Shown: piece by piece, positions 1 through 8,696 of the stretch
Numbering within the stretch: position 1 is the first letter of the stretch
How the letters are laid out: each line of letters begins with the position of its first letter
Assembly (NCBI GenBank): GCA_031282605.1
Contig: JAITDK010000104.1
Span: 1 to 11,342, forward strand
Source: Oscillospiraceae bacterium
GTDB lineage: Bacteria; Bacillota; Clostridia; Christensenellales; Aristaeellaceae
Direction of reading: 5' to 3'
Length of the DNA: 11,342 bases
Made by a program: the position numbers and the translations under genes
The notes under the pieces: model-generated
Told to the model about the DNA's origin: nothing
What the model saw: the letters and a program-made list of their open reading frames with translations, nothing else
Database searches by the model: none

Positions 1-95
1 ACCTGGATAGTCTGTTCCGTAGCTTAACCGATCCACCAACCCGCAGCGACTGAGGGGAACCGCTCCACGATGACAAAACGAAACCTTGTCTTCTA
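1..95. other. Short region downstream of the glucan synthase gene
   Basis: This stretch lies past the stop codon of the minus-strand synthase. No complete gene is visible. One plus-strand frame is open from base 3 to a TGA at 51-53, so the tail of a convergent gene cannot be excluded, but 16 codons are too few to judge. A weak 5-bp inverted repeat (GACAA at 72-76, TTGTC at 86-90) sits directly after the synthase stop. It has no T-run on the minus strand, so it is a poor intrinsic terminator. Bases 6-21 resemble, on the minus strand, a segment downstream of the M1 peptidase gene (10240-10255). Confidence 0.4.
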
Positions 96-3000
96 TTACC
101 TCGGCACCGGCGCGTTGGAGCGATAAATCGTATCCAGCCGCATCAGCGTTCGGTATACGTTCGCTTGCTCGTCCGGCTCTTCCTTCAGTGGATACACTGC
201 CAGGTGTGCGCGCCCGTCCTTTCTCAACTCTACCCAGCCCTCCGGATCAGTCATCCTCTCCCCATCCAGCGTCGCGTATTCCGCCGATCGCCTGCCTTGC
301 AGATGATACGCCGACGTCCCCCAGCGATACACCACCTCATACCTGTCCCAGCTCGGCGGCGCGGTGGGCTTCAGCCTCACCCGATCCCCTCGCTTCTCAA
401 ACCCCAGCAGCGCGTGTATCCCAATCCAGTACAACCACGCCGCCGCACCCGTGTACCATGTCCAACCCCCGCGCCCCATCTGCTGCGGATTCGCGTATAT
501 GTCCGCCGCCACTACATACGGCTCCGCTCCATACCGACGAACGTCCGCGTCGGTTCTCGTGTGTGCCGTTGGCAGCAGCCTCGAGTACAGCGCCCACGCC
601 GCTTCGTCATGCCCCAGCCGCGACAGCGCCAGCGTCGTCCACGCCGCGCCGTGCGTGTACTGCCCGCCGTTCTCCCTCACCCCCGGCAGATATCCGCGAA
701 TATACCCCGGCGAGCATACACCGTTGAACGGCGGCTCTAGCAGCCTCATTATCCCTAGATCCGCATCGTACAACCGTTCCAGCGCGGATCGCAACGCCTG
801 TTCCGATCGCTCCCTGTCCGCGCCCGCTATCGCCGACCAACTCTGCGCTATACAATCTATCCTGCATTCAGGCGACTCCGCGCTGCCCAGCGTCTTCCCG
901 TCGTCAAACCACGCCCTGCGATACCATTCCCCATCCCATCCACTGTTCTCAATCGCGGTCATCACGCGATCAGCTCTCTCGGTCAGCCTCTTCGCCGTGG
1001 ATTCCCCGCACAGCGCGGCGAACCTCCTCAGGCATACGACATAGAAGAATCCCAGCCATACGCTCTCGCCTCTTCCATTGACGCCCACCCGATTCATCGC
1101 GTCGTTCCAATCCCCCGTTCCCATCAGCGGAATCCCGTGCGAACCCAGCCTGACGCTGTCCAACGCGCGCAGCCCATGCTCCAGTATCGTCCCTATCCGC
1201 TCGGACGCCACGCCTTCGCCGTAGTAATCCTCCGCGCCGTCCGCGATCGGATGATCCTTCAGGTATGGCCGTTCCGCCTTCAGTATAGCGTAATCGCCCG
1301 TGGCCTCGACATACTCAGCCACTATATACGGCAAAAACAGTTTATCGTCGGATAACTTTGTCCTCACGCCCAGCGCGGGCGGATGCCACCAATGCTGCAC
1401 GTCGCCCGACTCAAACTGATGCGACGCCGAAACCAATATATGCTCCCTCACCTCAGCAGGCTGCGTATCGATCAGTGCCAGCATATCCTGCAGCTGATCC
1501 CTGAACCCTATCGCGCCTCCCGCTTGATAAAACCCCGCGCGCGCCCATAGCCTCGATGCCGTCGTCTGGTATGGCAGCCACAGTCCAAGCATCAGGTTGA
1601 TAGCCGGATCAGGCGTCTTAACGCTGACGCCGCCCAGCCGCAGCCGCCATGCCGCGCGCACCAGATCCAGCCTCTTTACCGGGTTAGAGAATAGCTGAAT
1701 GTCCTCCGCAGCCCTCTCGGGCGAGTCCGACGCGCCTATCAGCACGCATACCTCCGCCTCCTCGCCCGGCTCTATCGTAATTAACACGCGCAATACGGCG
1801 CAGGGCAGTTCGCCTCCCAAACTATCCAGTTCCAGCCTTGCGGAACCCCTCGGCGGCGCCGACGGACTGACGTTCATGCCGCGCGGATCGGCCATGCCGC
1901 CCGTGCCCAGGAACGCCAGCGCGTCAACCGTCGACGACACGACGGTCTGTCTGGGTATAGTGACATAAAGATATGTCCCGTCGCCCGGATGCCTTGCCCA
2001 CGCCGCGGTATATGATTCCCCCGGCGCACCGCTGGCGGTCGCGTTGGACAGTATGTCGGACACGCCCGTCGTCAGCAGCCGCGACTCGCCGTCTCCGCGA
2101 TACGCCCAGCGCGCGTACGCCGTAATCGATATACGCCGCGCAGAACCGCCGGGATTCCTTAGCCGCAGCAGCCTGCACCCCGCCGGGCGCTCAGAATCGG
2201 TGAATACGGTAAACCTCAGCCCCAACCCCAGCGCGCCGGATTCAAACAGGGTATAACCCCGACCGTGAGTGACCCGCGCCGCTGCGCCGCACGGAGCCGG
2301 CGTCGCCGAGACGAACGCGCCCGTATCCTCGTCGCGCACGTACACGGCCTCGCCGACCCGCCCGCGCGCCGCGTCGTTCGCGAACGGCGTTATCCGCCGC
2401 ATGTTGCTGTTGCCCACCCATGTAAAGCCGTCGCCGCGATCGGTTATCAGCGTGCCGAACGCGGGATTCGCCAGCACGTTGCTCCATGGCGCGGGCGGCG
2501 TCGCGCCCTGTTTGATCACGTACGCGCCGTCTGCGTCGAAGCCGCCGTACGACGTCTCGCATGTCAGCGGGCCGTTCGGCTTCAATGGGACGATGGGATA
2601 ACCGCCCGCTAAATCCCGGCGCGGCAGAGCCTCCGCGCTGGCCTTGCGCGCAGTCGCAAGCGGCATAATCGACGGCATATGCCGTTCGCCCCGCCGCGCG
2701 CTCATTCTTCGCCAATCCCCGCGCTTGCCCCTCATGCCTCGCGCGGGTATCGTCATAACGGTGGGGGTATTCCATTCGCGGCGCGGATTGACCCGCAGCG
2801 CGGCTAATTGCGCGGTCAGCGAACCCGATTCCCCGCGCAGCGTCAGCGCGGACGACGCGTATAGCGTATTCAGCATCCCCTCACTCATCAAGGCCGCGTC
2901 CGGCAGATGCGCGCCGGATGTTCTGCCGAGCAGATCGCGCGCCGAACTGGCCGCGACCGCCTCCCGAAGCGCGTCGCGTATGGGCTGATCATAACCCTCG

Positions 3001-6000
3001 CCGTCTTGAGCCAGCAGCACCAAGTCAAACCACAGCCCCAGCCGCCGCAGGTATTCATGCGCGCGCAGCAACGCCCGCGCCAGCGGCGTCTCAGACAGAC
3101 GCCCTATCGTTACGGTGAGTATGGGCAGGTCGCCCGACAGCCCCAGCGCCCATATACCCGACACGCCCTGAACGTTGCGAGCCAGCGCTTCCGCGCGGCC
3201 TGCTGGCTGGCCATTATACAGAAGGTATGACGCGAGTGACTGCGCCGCATTCTGCTGGGCGGCGTCAAGGTTGAGATGGCGCGCCGTCACCTCCGCTTGA
3301 GTGACGGAAAGCTGCAGCGCGTGTTCCGCAGCGTCCGGATGGCCGAATCTCGCGGCCAGCCGCGGCGCGTCCTCCTCGCGATCCGCCGCACCGAAACCAA
3401 ACGCCAGCCTCGCCTCTTGTTCCGGCTCCAGCGTCAACCGCGCCGTCAGACTGACGCACGGATCGACCACCGCGCCGACGACGCCGCCCGGACGCTGGAA
3501 CATAGCGTCCGCCGACGACGCGTCGTCAACGGCGGAGCCATCTGATGATCCATCATCCGAAACGCTCGCGGCTCCGTTTGATCCCCACGCTGCAGGCGTT
3601 ACCAACGCGGCGGGAATCGTCCCGCCTCGACCCAGGAACGCGCGGCGATCCGTCTGCGCCGCGACCGATATGTATGCGTCGCTGCTGACGAAGTGCGCCA
3701 GTATGGGGGTGCGTTCGGATTCTTCGCGCTCGCCTCTGGGTCTGCGCTTCGCGGTAAGCAGCCGGGGTTCCGGCCTCGCGGTTTCGACGAACAGATTGCG
3801 GAACGCGGGATGCGCGACGTCAGCCGCCTGTGCCGACAGCGCGACCTCCGCGAAACTGGTGACCGCGACCGTTATCCTCGCCGAACCATGATTGCGCAGT
3901 TTGATCAGCGCGATGGCGGCCCCATCTAGAGGCGACACGCCCATCGTCAGCCGCGCGTCGATCGAATCCACGCGCGCCGACCACTCCGCGCTGCCTGTGT
4001 TGAACACGCTCTCGCCGCCGGATCCGCCCATGCGGACGACGGCGCCGCCTTCGCCGGCGCGCAGATAGAACTGTACGCCGTTATCCGTCATTGTCGGATC
4101 GGGACGCCATCGGGTTAGCATCACGCCCTGATGCGCGATATAACCGTTGCCATGCGCGTCGCGCAGCCATGTCGTGCCCGCGCCGTGCATCAGATGGGTT
4201 GCGACAGGCCAGGCCTGCGCGTCGGCGACCCTGCGCACGCTGCGCGCCGCCTGAGGCGCGGCGTGATAGCGCGGCTTGACGGCCTTGGCCAACATACGCC
4301 GCGTGGGAATCTTCTCCTCTAGCAGCAGCGCGTACGCCTCGGCCTGCGGCAGCGCGCCGAACATCTTGGCCAGCACGTCGTCGCACAGCGCGTTCGCGAT
4401 CGCGCACAGTATCATCCCCTGATGATGCGCCATGTGGCTGGAAACCAGCTTCATCGCGCAGTCATCCTGCATACGGGTTTGATCGTAATCGGCCGCCTCG
4501 AACATGCCGTGTTCGTCCGCCCAACCCATCCGGCGCATCCGCGCGATATTCTCAGCGGCGGCTCTAGGCTGCACGGCCAGCGCAAGCGCGGACGCGTACG
4601 GCGCGACGACGGGCGACAGCGCTCCGCCCCTAAGCGACAGTTCCGGCACGCCGAACGCCCGGTATTGGTAGTTTAGTTCCGGATCAAACGCCCAGAACCC
4701 CGATTCCGATATACCCCACGGATGCCCCTTGGCCGCGCTGATCTGCGCCCGCACCGCGCTCTGGCTGGATTGCCCCAGCAGCGTCATGGGTACGTCGGGC
4801 AATAGCAGCAGCGGCATCAGGTACTCGAACGCCGTGCCGGCCCAGCTTAACAGAGCCGGGCCTGTGCGCGCGTCGGTCATTGTGCGGCCCAGCGCGCGCC
4901 AGTGCTTCAGCGGAGCTTCGCGGCGCATGACGGCCAGGTATGACAGCATCCGCGCCTCCGAGGCCAGCAGGTCATAGCGCGATCCGCTCGGCATTCCCGT
5001 TTCAGCGTCCACCCCGACATAGAACAAGGACACGGAGGGATCGTACAGCGCCTGGAACTGGATATTATCCACCAGCGCGTCCAGCCGCGACGGCAGGGAT
5101 TGACTCGGCATATCCCGCGACTCGTCCAACGCCTGACGAACGGCCTGTGCCGCGGCGGTCAAACAAACCGCGTAGTTGCCGCTGTCCACCGACGAGATGT
5201 ATCGCGGACGCAGCGGTTCCAGCGTCCGGGTGTCGTACCAGTTATACGGATGCCCGCGCCAGGTCTCCAGTGATTCCAGCGTCGTCAGCGTCGCGGCCGT
5301 CCGGCCTAGGAAACCGGCGGCGTCGATGAAGCCCAGCTCCTTTGCGCCGGCGCACGCGAGCAGGTACATGCCGATATTTGTGGGCGACGTGCGCGGCGCG
5401 GCTCCTCGCGGAGGATCGGTCTGCAGATTGTCCGGCGGCAAGTAATGGGAGTTGCTGTTAACCACGGTCTCAAAGAACGACCATGTCTCGCGTCCCAGTT
5501 CCTGCAGCATACCGCGCTGATGCTGCTCGAGCGGCGGCGCGGTGCGTATGCGTTCGTCCAGCGTCTCGATGATCTTCGGTGAGGTCAGCCACGCTGCGGC
5601 CAGCGATATCGCGCCTATCAAGCGCCACAGATCCCGCGCGACGTCGGCGTATCCCGCCGAGGTGGAATAGGAGGCGGCGACCATGTACGCCGCGCCCGCG
5701 ACGCAGGCCGCAGCCGATATCCAGCACGGCCAGCCGCGCGGCATGGATGCTCCGGCGGATTTGCCGGACGGATCCTTGGAACCCGGCGCTGTCTTCTCCG
5801 CGTCCGCGCTAGTCACCCACTCCAGCATGTTGCGGCGTGAGACGCATACGCGCCATATCGTTCGGATCACGGCGTCGAGCTGGGATCTTGCTTCCAGCGG
5901 GAGAACGGCCAGCCTCGCGCCCAGCGCGGCCAGCGTCTTCAGGTTCGGACGCAGCAGGGCGCCCAGCCTCGAAGGCAGCGCGGCCATCAGCAGCACCGGC

Positions 6001-8468
6001 CACGAACCCAGCGCGAAGCCCGTTATCCACAACGCCAGCTCCAGCGGCGGCAGCAACGAGCGGCGCAGGTTATCGTATATTTTGAAGCGGCTCAGCAGGC
6101 GCAATGGATTCTTGAACGCGCCGTTCTCGCCCATGACGCGCGGCATCAGCCACGGCAGCAGCTGCCAGTCGCCGCGTATCCAGCGGTGATTGCGTTTCAT
6201 CCAGGACGATACCGAACCCGGCTGGCCGTCGTACAGCGGCACGTCGCACATCAGCGCGGATCGCGACAGTTCGCCTTCCAACAGGTCGTGGCTGAGGATC
6301 GTCCCTTTGCGGACGCGTCCCTTCACCGCGCGATGGAACGCGACCGGGTCATACGCTCCCTTGCCCGCGAAGCTGCCCAATCCCGCCAGATTCTGGTAGA
6401 ACTCGCTCGTCGCGGTGACATACAGATCGACCCCGCCGTCGCCGCCGTACAGCCGGCTGACGCGCGTGCGAACGGTGCTCGCGGCCACCTCCATGCGCGG
6501 CTGCAGGATTGAGTAACCGCGCGGCTTGCCTGATACGCCGCCCAGCCCGTCGGGCATCGCCCTGTTCAGCGGATGAGCAAGAGCGCCGGCGAACGTCAGC
6601 ACGCTGTCCGGAGGCAGCTTGGTATCAGCGTCCAGCGTGACGACCGTGCGGTAACGATTGAGCAGATCCGACGGCTCGACGTTGCACGCCGCGATCGAGT
6701 CGGCGTCGTCGGTATCCGTGCCGTCCACGATCCAGGCGTTCAAGGATTCCAGCGCACCGCGCTTGCGGTCGGGACCCATAAACCGCCTCATGCCTGCGTC
6801 CCATTTACGCTTCCTATGAATGTATAAGTATCCGCCGCCCCAAACCTGGTTGAGCGCGCCGACGGCCTCGCTCGCCGCCTCGATTATCGACGCGTCGCCG
6901 GCGGTTTCTTCAGCGTCCGCGTCCGCGAAATCCGCCAGCAGCATGAAGTCGACGCCCTCTTGCGGATTAGCGAAGCGTAGCACCGATAGATGCCGCGCCA
7001 TGTCGAGCGCCTGCTGGCGAGCGCCCAGCAATGTCGGCACCACGACCAGCGTGCGCCTGTCGCCCAGATGCTCCGGCGAAATTCGCGGCAGCACGCGCGG
7101 CGGCGTGAATCGCAGCACGGCCTTATGCACGGCAGTCCTGCTCGCCTCGCCGAGCAGCGGCAGACCTATCAGCACCGTCCACCACGGCGCGCCCCAGTAT
7201 AACGCCAACGCCGCCAGCGCTATGTCAAGCAGGAATATCGCGCCGATAGCCAGCCCCGCCGCGCGACGCTGGAGTAATCCGGCGATTCGCACGCCCAGAG
7301 GCGCGCCGCCCAGTACCTTCCATAGCCGAGACTGGCCGTCGTCTATCAGGTAATATCCCACGTGCCCGGTGATCAACTCCGGCGAGTCGACGGGCGCGTA
7401 ATCGGGATCGACGCCGCAGCATCCCTCCTTGGCCAGCGACAGCGCGTGGCGCGCCACCGCGATCTCGCTGGAGCGCGCCAACCGCGCCAACTTCGCGACG
7501 CGAGCACGGTACATGCACCGCGACGGGAAATCCATCCTCCGGTATACCTTCGCCGGATCCTGACTGAGCGCGCCGTGCACCGCAGACAGCGCTTCCTGCG
7601 CAGCGTCCCAGTTAAGCGCGTTCAGCGCGCGCAGGGACGTTACCGCGTTGCCCATCCAATCCCGCACGCGGGTTTGACGGGTATGCTCGTTCTCGATGAT
7701 CAACTCGGCGCTGTCGCCGCGCCGCGTCAGGTAAGCGTCCATCCAGGCCAAACCCGCCGCGTCCTCACGCTCCAGCAGGTCGGCCAGCAGCTGCTCCAGA
7801 AACGCAGAGTCCCTAGCGAAGCGCGTGAACCTGCGACTTGGGCGTTCCGGCGGCGTTTGGGTCAGATTTTGAGCGCAGCCGCGCGCGGCCAGCCGCGTCC
7901 TCTCGGTTGAGACGCAGCCGTTCGCAACTTCCGTGGCCAGCAGCACTAACTCTCTCCTCATCGCCAGCGGCAAAGCCCATAGCTCATCCTCGGTCAGCTG
8001 TTGAGCCTGCTCGAACGCGCGTGTGGCCATCACGATCATATCCAGGTCGACGCGCGCGTCTGAATGCGCGATCAGTTCGCGAGCGATAATAGTAACGCGC
8101 GGCAAACCCTTGCACGCGGGCAGCGGAGGACTTTGACGGAGCGCCTCATCCATTGAGACCGCAGCCTCTTCCAAAAGCCGCGCGTTGTCGCACAGCCATT
8201 GTGAAGCGGGCGTCAGCGTCACTGCGCCAGCGAGCGCGGCGCACGCGCTGTACGCCTCGCGCAGCTGAATGGCGGCGGTCGCGTCCGGCTCCTGCGTCAC
8301 GCGGCTGTCGATGGTCAGCATGGCGGCTTGGGCGCGGATATGCGCGGCCAACGCGGTCTCGGTCAGCGCGGCCTCGCGCGGGGTATACGCGTCCCGCCTT
8401 CCCGTACGCTTGAGCAGTACAGTAATGGTGAATAGGGCCGCAAGCATCGCGAGGACAATCAGTTCCAT
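96..8468 (-). CDS. Cyclic beta-1,2-glucan synthase-like protein (GT84 + GH189-type + GH94), NdvB/ChvB family
   Basis: Members make beta-1,2-glucan from UDP-glucose at the inner membrane, control chain length by phosphorolysis and close the ring. Residues are counted from the Met at 8468. A first membrane helix spans about 2-20, then a helical domain to about 385 and membrane segments near 400-450. The GT84 part (about 470-800) shows RKRKW (552-556), MGPDRKRG (564-571), DADT (613-616, metal/UDP site), SHDLLEG (726-732) and HRWIRGDWQ (761-769). More membrane segments lie at about 803-835, 911-933 and 943-963. The glycoamylase-like cyclization part has NWYDT (1076-1080), SWAGTAFEYLMP (1208-1219), ESGFW (1255-1259) and SHMAHHQGM (1344-1352). 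GH94 N-terminal-type beta segments start near 1435 and 1966. The GH94 catalytic part has FRDQLQD (2322-2328), QHWWHPP (2358-2364), SDD (2373-2375), GDWND (2452-2456, expected general acid) and ENGGQYTH (2599-2606). The 2,790 residues match ChvB/Cgs (about 2,800). Product chemistry is inferred; a linear beta-1,2-glucan is possible. Confidence 0.9.
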   Translation of the reverse strand: MELIVLAMLAALFTITVLLKRTGRRDAYTPREAALTETALAAHIRAQAAMLTIDSRVTQEPDATAAIQLREAYSACAALAGAVTLTPASQWLCDNARLLEEAAVSMDEALRQSPPLPACKGLPRVTIIARELIAHSDARVDLDMIVMATRAFEQAQQLTEDELWALPLAMRRELVLLATEVANGCVSTERTRLAARGCAQNLTQTPPERPSRRFTRFARDSAFLEQLLADLLEREDAAGLAWMDAYLTRRGDSAELIIENEHTRQTRVRDWMGNAVTSLRALNALNWDAAQEALSAVHGALSQDPAKVYRRMDFPSRCMYRARVAKLARLARSSEIAVARHALSLAKEGCCGVDPDYAPVDSPELITGHVGYYLIDDGQSRLWKVLGGAPLGVRIAGLLQRRAAGLAIGAIFLLDIALAALALYWGAPWWTVLIGLPLLGEASRTAVHKAVLRFTPPRVLPRISPEHLGDRRTLVVVPTLLGARQQALDMARHLSVLRFANPQEGVDFMLLADFADADAEETAGDASIIEAASEAVGALNQVWGGGYLYIHRKRKWDAGMRRFMGPDRKRGALESLNAWIVDGTDTDDADSIAACNVEPSDLLNRYRTVVTLDADTKLPPDSVLTFAGALAHPLNRAMPDGLGGVSGKPRGYSILQPRMEVAASTVRTRVSRLYGGDGGVDLYVTATSEFYQNLAGLGSFAGKGAYDPVAFHRAVKGRVRKGTILSHDLLEGELSRSALMCDVPLYDGQPGSVSSWMKRNHRWIRGDWQLLPWLMPRVMGENGAFKNPLRLLSRFKIYDNLRRSLLPPLELALWITGFALGSWPVLLMAALPSRLGALLRPNLKTLAALGARLAVLPLEARSQLDAVIRTIWRVCVSRRNMLEWVTSADAEKTAPGSKDPSGKSAGASMPRGWPCWISAAACVAGAAYMVAASYSTSAGYADVARDLWRLIGAISLAAAWLTSPKIIETLDERIRTAPPLEQHQRGMLQELGRETWSFFETVVNSNSHYLPPDNLQTDPPRGAAPRTSPTNIGMYLLACAGAKELGFIDAAGFLGRTAATLTTLESLETWRGHPYNWYDTRTLEPLRPRYISSVDSGNYAVCLTAAAQAVRQALDESRDMPSQSLPSRLDALVDNIQFQALYDPSVSLFYVGVDAETGMPSGSRYDLLASEARMLSYLAVMRREAPLKHWRALGRTMTDARTGPALLSWAGTAFEYLMPLLLLPDVPMTLLGQSSQSAVRAQISAAKGHPWGISESGFWAFDPELNYQYRAFGVPELSLRGGALSPVVAPYASALALAVQPRAAAENIARMRRMGWADEHGMFEAADYDQTRMQDDCAMKLVSSHMAHHQGMILCAIANALCDDVLAKMFGALPQAEAYALLLEEKIPTRRMLAKAVKPRYHAAPQAARSVRRVADAQAWPVATHLMHGAGTTWLRDAHGNGYIAHQGVMLTRWRPDPTMTDNGVQFYLRAGEGGAVVRMGGSGGESVFNTGSAEWSARVDSIDARLTMGVSPLDGAAIALIKLRNHGSARITVAVTSFAEVALSAQAADVAHPAFRNLFVETARPEPRLLTAKRRPRGEREESERTPILAHFVSSDAYISVAAQTDRRAFLGRGGTIPAALVTPAAWGSNGAASVSDDGSSDGSAVDDASSADAMFQRPGGVVGAVVDPCVSLTARLTLEPEQEARLAFGFGAADREEDAPRLAARFGHPDAAEHALQLSVTQAEVTARHLNLDAAQQNAAQSLASYLLYNGQPAGRAEALARNVQGVSGIWALGLSGDLPILTVTIGRLSETPLARALLRAHEYLRRLGLWFDLVLLAQDGEGYDQPIRDALREAVAASSARDLLGRTSGAHLPDAALMSEGMLNTLYASSALTLRGESGSLTAQLAALRVNPRREWNTPTVMTIPARGMRGKRGDWRRMSARRGERHMPSIMPLATARKASAEALPRRDLAGGYPIVPLKPNGPLTCETSYGGFDADGAYVIKQGATPPAPWSNVLANPAFGTLITDRGDGFTWVGNSNMRRITPFANDAARGRVGEAVYVRDEDTGAFVSATPAPCGAAARVTHGRGYTLFESGALGLGLRFTVFTDSERPAGCRLLRLRNPGGSARRISITAYARWAYRGDGESRLLTTGVSDILSNATASGAPGESYTAAWARHPGDGTYLYVTIPRQTVVSSTVDALAFLGTGGMADPRGMNVSPSAPPRGSARLELDSLGGELPCAVLRVLITIEPGEEAEVCVLIGASDSPERAAEDIQLFSNPVKRLDLVRAAWRLRLGGVSVKTPDPAINLMLGLWLPYQTTASRLWARAGFYQAGGAIGFRDQLQDMLALIDTQPAEVREHILVSASHQFESGDVQHWWHPPALGVRTKLSDDKLFLPYIVAEYVEATGDYAILKAERPYLKDHPIADGAEDYYGEGVASERIGTILEHGLRALDSVRLGSHGIPLMGTGDWNDAMNRVGVNGRGESVWLGFFYVVCLRRFAALCGESTAKRLTERADRVMTAIENSGWDGEWYRRAWFDDGKTLGSAESPECRIDCIAQSWSAIAGADRERSEQALRSALERLYDADLGIMRLLEPPFNGVCSPGYIRGYLPGVRENGGQYTHGAAWTTLALSRLGHDEAAWALYSRLLPTAHTRTDADVRRYGAEPYVVAADIYANPQQMGRGGWTWYTGAAAWLYWIGIHALLGFEKRGDRVRLKPTAPPSWDRYEVVYRWGTSAYHLQGRRSAEYATLDGERMTDPEGWVELRKDGRAHLAVYPLKEEPDEQANVYRTLMRLDTIYRSNAPVPR

Positions 8469-8476
8469 CGTCATAT

Positions 8477-8480
8477 CTCC
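8477..8480 (-). promoter_or_regulatory. Ribosome binding site that selects the synthase start
   Basis: On the minus strand GGAG is followed by AT-ATG-ACG-ATG. It is only 2 nt from the first ATG (8474-8472), which is too close for efficient initiation, but 8 nt from the in-frame second ATG (8468-8466). The second ATG is therefore the preferred start, giving a protein that begins MELIVLAML. Starting at 8474 would add only Met-Thr. Confidence 0.65.
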
Positions 8481-8511
8481 ATTTTGCGGCGCGCGGCGGG
8501 CGCGTATCCGC

Positions 8512-8530
8512 AGAATCCCGTAAGGATTCT
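8512..8530. promoter_or_regulatory. Perfect 7-bp inverted repeat in the synthase leader
   Basis: AGAATCC (8512-8518) and GGATTCT (8524-8530) are exact reverse complements around a 5-nt loop. In the synthase transcript this forms a hairpin with loop UUACG, ending about 40 nt before the start codon. It could be a leader structure affecting translation or mRNA stability, or a protein operator. The sequence does not tell which. Confidence 0.5.
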
Positions 8531-8581
8531 TTCTTAATTTACCGCCAGGCGCAGGATGGTAATTTCAGCCGCGATCGTTGG

Positions 8582-8610
8582 ATAATCATCCTGGGTCTTA
8601 CGGTAATCAA
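8582..8610 (-). promoter_or_regulatory. Candidate sigma-70/sigma-A promoter for the synthase gene
   Basis: Read on the minus strand, TTGATT (8610-8605) and GATTAT (8587-8582) are separated by 17 nt. Each matches its consensus at four of six positions. Transcription would start near 8575, leaving a leader of about 107 nt that contains the hairpin at 8512-8530. The -10 end touches one arm of an inverted repeat, CAGGATG (8552-8558) and CATCCTG (8587-8593). The match is moderate and other starts are possible. Confidence 0.35.
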
Positions 8611-8634
8611 ATCCAATAGTTCCGCCAGCGTAGT

Positions 8635-8661
8635 TTGCGCGCGCGCGGGATACGCTATACA
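8635..8661 (+). promoter_or_regulatory. Weak candidate promoter for the M1 peptidase gene
   Basis: TTGCGC (8635-8640) and TATACA (8656-8661) are spaced by 15 nt, shorter than the usual 17, and the -35 matches only moderately. It is the best plus-strand pair I could find ahead of the gene and would give a leader of about 30 nt. A small hairpin (CGACT at 8668-8672, AGTCG at 8677-8681) lies just before the Shine-Dalgarno sequence. Confidence 0.22.
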
Positions 8662-8696
8662 CGCAACCGACTCGCAAGTCGCGAAGGAGCGATGTT

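Noticed and set aside
72..90. Intrinsic terminator for the synthase gene
   Set aside because: The stem is only 5 bp with a 9-nt loop and there is no T-run on the minus strand.
86..8523. Many plus-strand and alternate-frame open frames of 60-230 codons across the synthase gene
   Set aside because: They lie inside a single 2,790-codon gene with family motifs from end to end. Their translations are rich in Arg, Pro, Ala and Ser with no recognisable domains, as expected for shadow frames in GC-rich DNA.
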